From assembly GCA_963799065.1 (NCBI GenBank), contig CAWCVJ010000001.1, positions 1,860,001-1,924,000 on the forward strand: 64,000 nucleotides of DNA. The letters are read 5' to 3'. This stretch comes from JAJPHW01 sp963799065. GTDB taxonomy: Bacteria; Acidobacteriota; Terriglobia; Terriglobales; Acidobacteriaceae. A model generated the notes under the pieces. The model was given only the letters and a program-made list of their open reading frames with translations. It was not told the DNA's origin and made no database searches. The translations under genes and the position numbers were made by a program. Below are positions 28,501 through 35,386 of this stretch, piece by piece. How positions within the stretch are numbered: the first letter of the stretch is position 1; each line of letters opens with the position of its first letter.

Positions 28501-30615
28501 TACCACACACAATCCCGGACTATTCACCGCCGCGATGGAAAGCTGAGAGGTGAGCCGCGAGCGAAGTTCGTCCTCGGGCAAACGTACCGCCAGCATCGCC
28601 CCCGGCGGAAGACCCTGCATTAGCCGTCCCCGCTCGGCCACCAGCTTCAGAGCGTCCTCTAAGGAAAAGACGCCACTCAGGCAGGCGGCGACAAACTCGC
28701 CGACGCTATGACCGATCATGGTGTCAGGCTGCACTCCCCAGCTCATCCATAACTTTGCCAGCGCGTACTCAGTGGTGAAGATGGCGGGTTGGGCAAATAC
28801 CGTGCTCTTCAATCGCTCCGCGGCGAGATCGCGATCCGGTCCGGGATTGTAAAGCACATCGCGCAGGTCGCGCGGCAAAATCGGCTTGAGGATGTCTGCG
28901 CACTCGTCAATCGCCCGGCAGAACTCCGGCTCGCTGGCATAGAGCTGCGCTCCCATCAGTGGATACTGCGCTCCCTGCCCCGGGAACATAAATACCAGAG
29001 AGGTTTTTTCGTTCGCCTCCGAACCGCTGCGCTTATCTTTCGTCGGAGGGACGTTCGTCCTCAGGGCTTGCGCCGCCTGCGCGGAGTCGGCTGCCAGAAC
29101 ATACCGCCGTTGCCCAAACACGCGCCGTCCAGTTTGGAGAGTGTAGGCCACGTCTGCGAGATTCGTCTCTGGATTCTGCCGTAGATGTTCCGCTAAATTC
29201 GAGCTGGCGGCGTCCAGCGCTTCCGACGTCTTTGCGGACACCAACAGCAAGTGAGAATTTCGATTCGTCTTCGTGACCGTGGCGTGCGGCGCTTCCTCTA
29301 GAACCACATGAGCATTGGTGCCACCTACGCCGAACGCGCTGACCCCCGCCCGTCGAGGCGAGTCGTCCGCTTTGCGCTTCCACTCTGTGAGCTTGGAGTT
29401 CACGAAAAAAGGCGAGTTCTCCAGGTTCAGTTTCGGACTTGGCTTCTCGAAATGCAGCGTCGCAGGCAACAATTCGTTGTGCAGCGACAGCGCGGTCTTG
29501 ATTAATCCCGTAGCGCCGGCGGCCACGTCGAGGTGTCCTACATTAGGCTTCGCGCTGCCCAGAGCGCAGAATCCTCGGGCTTTCGTGCTGGCGCCAAAAG
29601 CCTTGGCGGCCGCGGCAATCTCGATGGGATCTCCCAGCGGCGTGGCCGTGCCATGGCATTCCAGATAGCCGATGGATTCCGCCTCGACTCCTGCGACGGC
29701 CTGCGCCGTTGCGATTACCTGTGCTTGCCCATCGACGCCGGGCGCGGCAAATCCGACCTTGGCGGAGCCGTCGTTATTGACGGCGAAGCCTTTGATCACC
29801 GCATAAATATGATCTCCGTCGGCAACGGCTTCTTCGAGACGCTTGAGCAAAACCACGGCGGCTCCGCTACCGAAAACTGTGCCTTGCGCATCGGCATCGA
29901 AGGTTCGGCAATGACCGTCGGGCGAAACCATTCCGTCAGGTTGATAAAGGTATCCGCGCTTTTGTGGGAAGCTGATCGAAACGCCGCCCGCCAGCGCCAT
30001 GTCCGACTGATAATTCAGAATGCTTTGGCAGGCCTGTGCAACCGCCACCAGCGAAGTCGAACAACCGCAGTTCATGGTGAAGGCCGGTCCGCGCAAGTTC
30101 AGTTTGTAGGCCACCCGCGTGGCCAGAAAGTCGGCGTGATTGCCCACCAGCCAGCCATAGGACCCAACCTGATAACTGCCAGTGAAGTCTTCCACCAGTT
30201 GGCGGTCGCTGCTGATATTGCGCAGGAAATAAGTATTCATGCTGCAACCGGCGAACACTCCGATCGCACCGGCATACCCTTGCGGATCGTAGCCTGCGTC
30301 TTCGAGAGCCTGCCATGCGCACTCTAGAAAAACTCGCTGCTGAGGATCGGTCATCTCCGCTTCTTTGGGATACATGCCCCAAAACTCGGCGTCAAACATG
30401 TCAACGCCATCAAGCATGCCGCGCGCTTTCACGAAATTGGGCTGAGACCACAGGGTTGCGTCTCCGCTCTCAAGTTCATCTTCGCGAAGTTGCGAGATGG
30501 ACTCAACGCCGTGGACGAGATTTCGCCAGAACGCCTCAGGCGAGTCCGCACCCGGCCAGCGTCCGGCTATGCCAATGATGGCCACTCCGCTCAAATTGTT
30601 TTCCACTTGACTCAT
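22546..30615 (-). CDS. Hybrid PKS-NRPS megasynthase: KS-AT-ACP-AMT-C-A-PCP
   Basis: A 2689-residue protein. KS (1-440): C185 in NCGCSTSLVA, H321 in ECHGTATPLGDP, H361 in KPNVGHLDVAAG. AT (540-860): GHSVGE with S637; HAFH at 733-736 predicts malonyl-CoA. ACP (955-1025): LGFDSLF, S985. Aminotransferase (1180-1600): glutamate-semialdehyde-type with FDEVVTGFRTHPGG and PLP lysine K1435, as in MycA and McyE. Condensation (1628-2050): HHIVCDG at 1758. Adenylation (2080-2565): YTSGSTGKPKG, MYGPTETT; the manual ten-residue code DILQLGMIWK resembles glycine. PCP (2585-2655): LGADSIHIF, S2619. There is no KR or DH, so the beta-keto group is left for the aminotransferase. ATG 30615 overlaps the previous stop (ATGA). 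An ATG-to-30654 extension is possible. Confidence 0.95.
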   Translation of the reverse strand: MSQVENNLSGVAIIGIAGRWPGADSPEAFWRNLVHGVESISQLREDELESGDATLWSQPNFVKARGMLDGVDMFDAEFWGMYPKEAEMTDPQQRVFLECAWQALEDAGYDPQGYAGAIGVFAGCSMNTYFLRNISSDRQLVEDFTGSYQVGSYGWLVGNHADFLATRVAYKLNLRGPAFTMNCGCSTSLVAVAQACQSILNYQSDMALAGGVSISFPQKRGYLYQPDGMVSPDGHCRTFDADAQGTVFGSGAAVVLLKRLEEAVADGDHIYAVIKGFAVNNDGSAKVGFAAPGVDGQAQVIATAQAVAGVEAESIGYLECHGTATPLGDPIEIAAAAKAFGASTKARGFCALGSAKPNVGHLDVAAGATGLIKTALSLHNELLPATLHFEKPSPKLNLENSPFFVNSKLTEWKRKADDSPRRAGVSAFGVGGTNAHVVLEEAPHATVTKTNRNSHLLLVSAKTSEALDAASSNLAEHLRQNPETNLADVAYTLQTGRRVFGQRRYVLAADSAQAAQALRTNVPPTKDKRSGSEANEKTSLVFMFPGQGAQYPLMGAQLYASEPEFCRAIDECADILKPILPRDLRDVLYNPGPDRDLAAERLKSTVFAQPAIFTTEYALAKLWMSWGVQPDTMIGHSVGEFVAACLSGVFSLEDALKLVAERGRLMQGLPPGAMLAVRLPEDELRSRLTSQLSIAAVNSPGLCVVSGSEAEVSALESALKRDGIMARHLQTSHAFHSAMMDPVIPPFTRTVERVVLSANSIPYVSCVSGSWAKAEQTTSPSYWATHLRQPVRFADGIKSLGDHAILLEVGPGNTLTTLALQNLGSGAIAISSLPDASRTMGDMDAVLNALGRLWVAGRQPDWKKFHSGETLHRVSLPTYPFQRKRFWMEPKPNVHLEVASQGFASSSVTDFDHSNFLPPIMEIAQATTSMEGTTAMSELLTARVSGNSRRERLQSEVRSLFQELSGMDADQIDASATFTELGFDSLFLTQATQELQQKFGVKITFRQLLDQQSSVFALAAFLDEKMPAKTASTMIPAIPDSISPQRVSSAAHVGAVAPDSFAAGSQDAVHALMQEQLRTMSELMARQLDAVRGNTVAPTRVISTAVEGPALRAFGASVETAVPAVAKQTASKEEPKAFGPYKPLSKGPSGGLTAAQDRHIASLIERYTRKTPKSKALTQRYRKVMADPRVVAGFRSQWKEIVYPLVTERSAGSKLYDIDGNEYIDILNGYGPTVFGHRPKFVTDAVREQLDHGFEIGPMSPLAGEVAELVSELTGMERVAFTNTGSEAVVCAMRVARTATGRNKIVMFTGDYHGMFDEVLIRGIKRAGAAPRSAPIAPGIPPQAAENIVVLDYGSSESLEYIRAHAHEFAAVMVEPVQSRHPNLQPREFLQELRKITAEAGTAFIFDEVVTGFRTHPGGAQAIFGIRADMATYGKVIGGGLPIGILTGKSQFMDTLDGGAWQYGDDSFPEVGVTFFAGTFVRHPLALAATRSVLMHLKEQGPQLQENLNAKTEKMVARINAMLEARQAPLRVENFASIFYFIFPTDLRFGTLFYYHMRERGVHVQEGFPCFLTTAHSDADIDKIVIAFEQSISAMQADGLLPGIGEAIDTSVPTASSSTSHIEVADAPLTEAQTEIWLAAQMGDEASCAFNESLTLHLDGRLHEPALRNAVQTVINRHDALRTRFSPAGDRQRFAQSLTLDLPLLDYSPLKSAVRDAKLAELKHREATTPFDLVNGPVARFTLVKLEPERYALIFTAHHIVCDGWSANVLLEELAKLYSAEVAGQSANLSPALSFGEYARKQPSGGSKEAEQYWLKNFGEPVDELALPLDRPRKATRSYEGATVRRKIGVENYKAIKRAGAKQGCTLFVTLLAGFEALLSRLSGQDDIVVGIPAAAQSLLEGQTLVGHGVNFLPLRSRLSEGMKFSELLKQQKTGLLDAYEHQEFTYGTLVRKLGLKRDLSRLPLMEVQFNLERFGSSAQFAGLNAEADPNPKAFVNFDLFLNIVESDHGLMLDCDYNSGLYDETTILRWLGHYETLLMGVVADTEKQVQTLPLLSETETQQMLVAWNATDAAYPHERGVHELFEEQAARQPSEVAVAFGDRRLTYGELNQKANQLAQHLIKIGAGRGSLVGIYMHRSTEMMVALLGALKAGAAYLPLDPAYPRERIDFIVDEAKLPVLLTQSDLAVTLSHAAARILCLDSDWEPIAGESSAKPSVRVAPEDLAYLIYTSGSTGKPKGVEIPHRAVVNLLTSMARTPGMSADDKMLAVTTLSFDIAALELFLPLIVGGQVILASREQAVDPLQLRALMRESHATIMQATPITWRMLLESGWDGRPLQKVLCGGEALPQDLADKLCQMPISLWNMYGPTETTIWSATSEVKAGKRVAIGPPIANTQFYILDAFNQPAPIGVAGELCIAGVGVARGYYKRPELTAQRFVQNPFRSGERMYRTGDRAHYRADGRIEFMGRFDQQVKLRGFRIELGEIESVLARHADVGQAVATLREDVPGDQRLVAYVTAKNGTQPIPAELRRFAGDSLPEYMIPSAFVTLPSLPLTANGKIDRKLLPRPTAAAGDLSTANGREFVAPTSAVETQLAQIWSEVLHMDRIGITDNILELGADSIHIFQITARAHKVGLSLSAKQLLQTRTIRELALSLSVPLSASTLPPKNGSNGTNGGRIQRVDRERYQVKG

Positions 30616-32612
30616 GACTGACGAACGGACTGTATTTGCTTCTGCCGTGCCCACACCGCCTGTTGCTGCTGGGCCCGCTGTTGCGCCTTTCGCAGACCTT
30701 GGTCGTCCTGCGTCGCACTTCGTTTTTGCAGATGTTCAACCAGAGCTGCGACGCTGGCAAACTCGAACAAATCGGTGATAGGCAAATCCGATCCTAGTGC
30801 GCGCTGCAATTCGGCGTGAGCTTCCAGCAGTTGCAAGGAGTCGCCGCCGGCGTCGAAGAAGTTCTGCTGCGGACTGATTTGTTTCACGCCCAGCACCCGT
30901 TGCCAAATTTGGCTTACGGTCTGCTCGAGATCGACATTTTGACTCTTCCACGGCGCGGATTCGACTGCGACCGTCGCAGCCGACGCCGAACTGTCCGGCG
31001 CAGGCAGCGCATTGCGATCCACTTTCCCATTCGAGCTCAGAGGTAGACGGTCGAGCAGCATAATCGCGGAAGGCAGCATGAACCCGGGCAGCTTTTTCCT
31101 CAAAAGCTCTCGCACTTCGCCCACGGGACAACCCTGTCGCCCCGCGACGATATACGCAACCAGTTTCTTCTCGGATTTCTCCTTGCCCGCGTGCGCATCC
31201 TGACGCGCCACAACGACCGCTGAGTTCACACTGGGATGCTGCATCAACGCTGCTTCGATTTCGCCCAGCTCGATACGATGACCGTGAATTTTGACCTGCT
31301 GATCGCACCGGCCCAGAAATTCGATCGCCCCATCCGGGCGATAGCGCGCCATGTCGCCGCTGCGATACAACTTTTCACCCTGAGCTTCCCGGCGATCTTG
31401 CAAGTAAGGATTGGGCGGGAACTTCTCCGCGGTCAGCTCCGGCCGATTGAGGTAGCCTCGCGCCACCCCGTCGCCACCAATAAAAAGTTCGCCCTCTTCT
31501 CCGATGGGAACCGGCTGCATTTCCGAATTCAGAACGTACACTTGCGTATTTGAAATAGGCCGCCCCAGCGGAATCGAATTCCCGGCTGTATCGGCGAGGG
31601 TGATGGCGTGACAGCACGTAAACGTCGTGCCTTCGGTCGGACCGTACCCATTGATGATCCGGCAATCGGGCAGCGCCGCCAACGCTTTCCGCACATGCGA
31701 CGGAGACAAGGCTTCACCGCCAATCAGCAATTGACGCAAGGGACGAAAACCATCCAGATTCTGCTCAACCATCAGATTGAACAATCCCGCGGTCAGCCAC
31801 ATCGAAGTCACTCCGCAGCGATAAATAGCTTCGGCGATGTCACTCAGAGATTGCGACTCCGGCGGCATAATCACGAGGCGGCCGCCATTCAGAAGCGGCG
31901 CCCAAATTTCCAGTGTGGAAGCGTCGAACGAGATCGGCGAAAACTGCAGGAAGGTTTCCTCTGCGTCAAACTTCGCATAGTTCGTTTTCTTAACCAGTCG
32001 AACCACTGAACGATGCTCGACCAAGACTGCCTTGGGTCGGCCGGTCGATCCAGAGGTGTACATGACGTAAGCGAGATTGCGGGCGTTCCCCGTAGAACCG
32101 AGATTTTCTCCGCTCTCACGAGTCAAGCCATCGCCCGCCTCGTCTAGAAGTACGATCTTCGCGTGGCCAATTGTTCCTCCCACCGACGCCAACAGCTCTT
32201 TCTGTGCCACCGCCACCGAAACCGCCGTATCTTCCGCCATGAACTTCAGCCGTTCCACGGGATACTTTGCATCCAGCGGCACATAGGCCCCGCCCGCCTT
32301 CAGCACGCCAAGAATGGCCACGATCATTTCGAGCGAACGCTCAAGCAATATCCCAACCATCGCTTCAGGGCCGACACCCATGCCGCGCAGAGCGTGCGCG
32401 AGCTGATTGGAGCGCCGGTTCAGTTCGCCGTAGGTCATAGGGCGATCCCGGAACTCTAGCGCAACCGCATCAGGGGTTCGTGCCGCGTGCTCCTCGAAGA
32501 GTTCGTGAATGCAAGCCTCGCGAGGATAATCGGTGCGAGTCGAGTTCCAGCTGCGCAGCTTGTCCAAATCAGCTGGGGTCACTCCGCGGTCAAATTGTGA
32601 ACAGGTGGTCAT
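30612..32612 (-). CDS. NRPS loading protein: A-PCP
   Basis: A protein of about 666 residues with no condensation domain, suited to start the assembly line. Numbered from the longest frame, the adenylation domain (about 40-545) has YTSGSTGRPK, GYGPTEGTTF, YRSGDMARYRPDG and the catalytic lysine in LSSNGKVDRN. The carrier domain has FFDAGGDSLQLLEA with S601. A Gln/Arg-rich helix (640-670, RKAQQRAQQQQ) resembles the docking tails that hand a chain to a KS. The manual specificity code DALWLGGTFK is close to the recalled valine code DAFWIGGTFK. ATG 32612 is chosen; the frame extends to a TTG at 32639. Adjacency to the CmlA-like hydroxylase suggests its carrier-bound residue is the hydroxylation target. 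Confidence 0.93.
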   Translation of the reverse strand: MTTCSQFDRGVTPADLDKLRSWNSTRTDYPREACIHELFEEHAARTPDAVALEFRDRPMTYGELNRRSNQLAHALRGMGVGPEAMVGILLERSLEMIVAILGVLKAGGAYVPLDAKYPVERLKFMAEDTAVSVAVAQKELLASVGGTIGHAKIVLLDEAGDGLTRESGENLGSTGNARNLAYVMYTSGSTGRPKAVLVEHRSVVRLVKKTNYAKFDAEETFLQFSPISFDASTLEIWAPLLNGGRLVIMPPESQSLSDIAEAIYRCGVTSMWLTAGLFNLMVEQNLDGFRPLRQLLIGGEALSPSHVRKALAALPDCRIINGYGPTEGTTFTCCHAITLADTAGNSIPLGRPISNTQVYVLNSEMQPVPIGEEGELFIGGDGVARGYLNRPELTAEKFPPNPYLQDRREAQGEKLYRSGDMARYRPDGAIEFLGRCDQQVKIHGHRIELGEIEAALMQHPSVNSAVVVARQDAHAGKEKSEKKLVAYIVAGRQGCPVGEVRELLRKKLPGFMLPSAIMLLDRLPLSSNGKVDRNALPAPDSSASAATVAVESAPWKSQNVDLEQTVSQIWQRVLGVKQISPQQNFFDAGGDSLQLLEAHAELQRALGSDLPITDLFEFASVAALVEHLQKRSATQDDQGLRKAQQRAQQQQAVWARQKQIQSVRQS

Positions 32613-32639
32613 TCGAACGAATCGCGTTAGTTGATTCAA

Positions 32640-34223
32640 TTAGCCCAACAGAATTTCGCGTTCGCCGAACAGGCGCTCGGCAATCCTGCCCTCGTCGCGG
32701 CAGGCTTCAATCAACCGATTGGACTGGATGATCGGATTCGACTGCTCCGTATACTTCACACTCATGACGTAATTGAGCCAAGGCTCTTGTCCCATGGCGT
32801 ATACATAAACTTCCTTGCAGTTGAATTGATCGACGATGCCTTTGGCACGCTCGAAGTTCGATCCCGCCAGGCGTCGCGATTGATCCATGCTGCGCTCGAG
32901 CTTTTCGGTGAACAACGGACCGTAGAGCCATGACATGGGCGCCCCATCGCATTCCATGCCGACAAACAGCACGTCGATATCGCCAACCTCGGCGTGAACA
33001 TGGCGATACATCTCGGGGCTGATATTGGCCGAGTCGGCGGCGAATAGGATCGACTTGCCATTGATTCGAGCCAGATAGGCTAGCTTCGTGCGTACGTCCA
33101 GGTCGCCGTGCTCGCCCAGGAACGGCAGCGCTGTCAGTTCAAATTTTCCGAACTTCATGCTTTCCATCTCTTGCATTTCGACCACGTTCTTGAAGCCGCA
33201 TTGCTGCAAAATCAACTTCATGGAAGGATCCTGCAAATCGCCACCGCCGCTGCGCGGCACCACGATGGTGCGGATTCGACTGCGCAGCTGTAAGAGCGTC
33301 TCAAACAGCAAATGATCCTGATGATTGTGCGTGATCATGACGCAATCGATTACGTCTGGAAGGTCCTCGTAGGTATATCGCGAAATGTTGTTTTCGTAGG
33401 TGTAGCTCAGCACGGGATCGGTCAGAAGGCTCACGCCATCCGCCTCCATGAGGATGCAGGCATGGCCGAAGTAACGCCAACGAGCCCCTTTACCCGCGTA
33501 GCGGTTAGCGCTGGCGGTGGGCTCCGCTCGGAAAAGCGATCGCAGCGCGTCAGAGTCTTTTTCGTTGACGCCCAGTATTTCTTGCACGGTCTCGAATTCT
33601 TCAGAACGCGTTTTCATTGCGAACAGCTTGTCGATATTCTCGCTGGCAAATGGCACCTGCCATTCCACACACCCCTCCTCCTGAAAACGCGGTGTGCTCA
33701 ACACAAAGGGTCGATCGTCGCCCGTGATCAAGGAGAGCATCAAGCTCTGCAACTCCGGCTGATAAAAACGGCTCTTGTATACCAGCGCCTCCAGCAAGCG
33801 GAAATGGGGATGATTCTGGCGGTCGTACACCAGTTCGACGTACCCCCGCAGCGCTTGCGGCACTTGCGAATAGAGTGGCTCGACGGAAAAACCTTGGGCC
33901 TCGCTCTTCAGCATTGCTTCCAGTTGACAGATGGCAGAGGACAACTCGAATAGCGAATTCTCTCGAATTTCGTTTCCCAACTGCTTGACTTGATCCACTC
34001 TGCTTGCCGGAAGATCCATAAACGGCCCCCCCAGCATCTTTGGGTTTTGCACCGCCGCCGCGTGTGCCGCCGGCGATTGCACGAATGAATCGATGATGCG
34101 CAAATGGCGATCGGTGAAATTACGCGCCGCCGTAGCCGGCGCAATCAAATGCGACCAGGCATACCAATGGGCGACCAGAGGCTCGACCACCACGTTGGGA
34201 CGTAAATAGACCTTCCCGGACAT
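32640..34223 (-). CDS. CmlA-like diiron beta-hydroxylase acting on carrier-bound amino acid
   Basis: A 527-residue protein with a unique N-terminal domain (1-240) and a metallo-beta-lactamase fold. THNHQDHLLFETLLQLR holds H299, H301, D303 and H304; E371 (LGEHGD) and D397 (FAADSAN) lie at the same spacing as the diiron ligands I recall for CmlA (H305, H307, D309, H310, E377, D403), a constant offset of six. CmlA uses O2 to hydroxylate the beta-carbon of an aminoacyl group on the A-T protein CmlP in chloramphenicol synthesis, and its length (about 530) matches. Here an A-PCP protein follows directly, reproducing that pairing. Its ATG abuts the stop of the oxidoreductase gene. A plain MBL hydrolase is unlikely given the N-terminal domain. 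Confidence 0.9.
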   Translation of the reverse strand: MSGKVYLRPNVVVEPLVAHWYAWSHLIAPATAARNFTDRHLRIIDSFVQSPAAHAAAVQNPKMLGGPFMDLPASRVDQVKQLGNEIRENSLFELSSAICQLEAMLKSEAQGFSVEPLYSQVPQALRGYVELVYDRQNHPHFRLLEALVYKSRFYQPELQSLMLSLITGDDRPFVLSTPRFQEEGCVEWQVPFASENIDKLFAMKTRSEEFETVQEILGVNEKDSDALRSLFRAEPTASANRYAGKGARWRYFGHACILMEADGVSLLTDPVLSYTYENNISRYTYEDLPDVIDCVMITHNHQDHLLFETLLQLRSRIRTIVVPRSGGGDLQDPSMKLILQQCGFKNVVEMQEMESMKFGKFELTALPFLGEHGDLDVRTKLAYLARINGKSILFAADSANISPEMYRHVHAEVGDIDVLFVGMECDGAPMSWLYGPLFTEKLERSMDQSRRLAGSNFERAKGIVDQFNCKEVYVYAMGQEPWLNYVMSVKYTEQSNPIIQSNRLIEACRDEGRIAERLFGEREILLG

Positions 34224-35249
34224 CTATCGCGCAGCCGCTTCCATTTCGTAGAGAGGCATCACTTCTCCTCGCTTGGCAACCGACCGGTTGGCCGCTTCCA
34301 ACATGCGCACAATGCGCAGGCCGGCATGGCCGTCGTTCATCGGAGTCTTGTTCTTTTCGATGCACTCCAGGAAATAGGTCATCTCCAGCTTCAGCGCCTC
34401 GACTTGCTCGATCTGGGGCGACCACATATCGCCCGAACGATAATTCACCAGCAGGTTATAAAGTCCTTCCTGGCTGCTGATGTCCACGCCTTTGTCGTAG
34501 ATCTTGATCTTTTCGTCGGCTTCAAGATCGTTCCAAACCAACATCTTCTTTTCGCCGCCGATGAGTGTGGTGCGCACCTTCACCGGCGACAGCCAATTCA
34601 CGTTGATATGCGCGATGATCTTGTCCGGAAAGTAAATCGTGATGTACGCAACATCTTCATGTTGATTAAGGTGACTTTGTCCCGTGGCAGAGATTGCCTC
34701 CGGTGTTTCCTCAATCAAGTGATCGATGATCGACAGATCGTGCGGTGCCAGATCCCAAATCACGTTCACATCATGCTGGAAGAGCCCCAAGTTGACCCGC
34801 ATCGAATCGTAGTAAAAAATCTTTCCCAGAGTGCCGTCGCTGACCAGTTTGTCGATCTTCCGAACCGCCCCTGTGAATAGGAAGGTATGGTCGACCATGA
34901 TCTGCAGGTGTTTTCGGGCAGCCAGTTCAATGAGTTCTTCCGCCTGCTCGGTATTGCTGGTGAACGGCTTCTCCACGAAGACGTGTTTGCCGTGTTCGAG
35001 CGCAGCCTTGGTCAGTTCATAATGCGTCCAAACCGGCGTGACGATGGCGACCGCATCCACATCGTTGGAGGTCATGACCTCGGAGGCATTGGCCGTCACT
35101 CTTGTGTTGGGAAAAGCTTTCTGAATGCGTTTTTGTGAGGCCGGGCTCTTATCGCAGACGACCACCACCTGGGAACCGTCCAATTGGGCCAAATTGCGGA
35201 CCACGTTGGGCCCCCAATATCCATAACCGATCACACCAAATTTGATCAT
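34224..35249 (-). CDS. Gfo/Idh/MocA sugar oxidoreductase (WbpB/WlbA-like)
   Basis: A 341-residue NAD-dependent oxidoreductase. MIKFGVIGYGYWGPNVVRN holds the GxGxxG dinucleotide loop, and VFVEKPFTSNTEQAEELI near 90 the family EKP motif with the catalytic Lys; DLAPHDLSIIDHLI near 168 carries the catalytic His region. In WbpB/WlbA the enzyme oxidises C3 of UDP-GlcNAc uronic acid, making the keto sugar used by the WbpE-type aminotransferase. Its presumed partners are 16 kb away across the NRPS/PKS genes. It starts 137 bp after the sugar transferase gene, a gap with an 18-bp palindrome, and ends exactly where the CmlA-like gene begins. Confidence 0.92.
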   Translation of the reverse strand: MIKFGVIGYGYWGPNVVRNLAQLDGSQVVVVCDKSPASQKRIQKAFPNTRVTANASEVMTSNDVDAVAIVTPVWTHYELTKAALEHGKHVFVEKPFTSNTEQAEELIELAARKHLQIMVDHTFLFTGAVRKIDKLVSDGTLGKIFYYDSMRVNLGLFQHDVNVIWDLAPHDLSIIDHLIEETPEAISATGQSHLNQHEDVAYITIYFPDKIIAHINVNWLSPVKVRTTLIGGEKKMLVWNDLEADEKIKIYDKGVDISSQEGLYNLLVNYRSGDMWSPQIEQVEALKLEMTYFLECIEKNKTPMNDGHAGLRIVRMLEAANRSVAKRGEVMPLYEMEAAAR

Positions 35250-35293
35250 GCCTTTACCCGCCTTCCGCTTGATGGAGTTTTCTAAGGTAGTAG

Positions 35294-35311
35294 TGGAACC
35301 GCGCGGTTCCA
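35294..35311. promoter_or_regulatory. 18-bp perfect palindrome upstream of the sugar oxidoreductase gene
   Basis: TGGAACCGCGCGGTTCCA reads the same on both strands and lies 45 bp before the ATG at 35249, in the 137-bp gap between the sugar transferase and the oxidoreductase. It may be an operator for an internal promoter driving the sugar and NRPS/PKS genes, or form a hairpin in the long transcript. Function is inferred from position only. Confidence 0.5.
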
Positions 35312-35386
35312 GAGCAAAGCCGACACACGGCTACGGATGTGAACGACAACGAGACAAGAAAGATTGGCTCGACAACGGTAAGCCTA

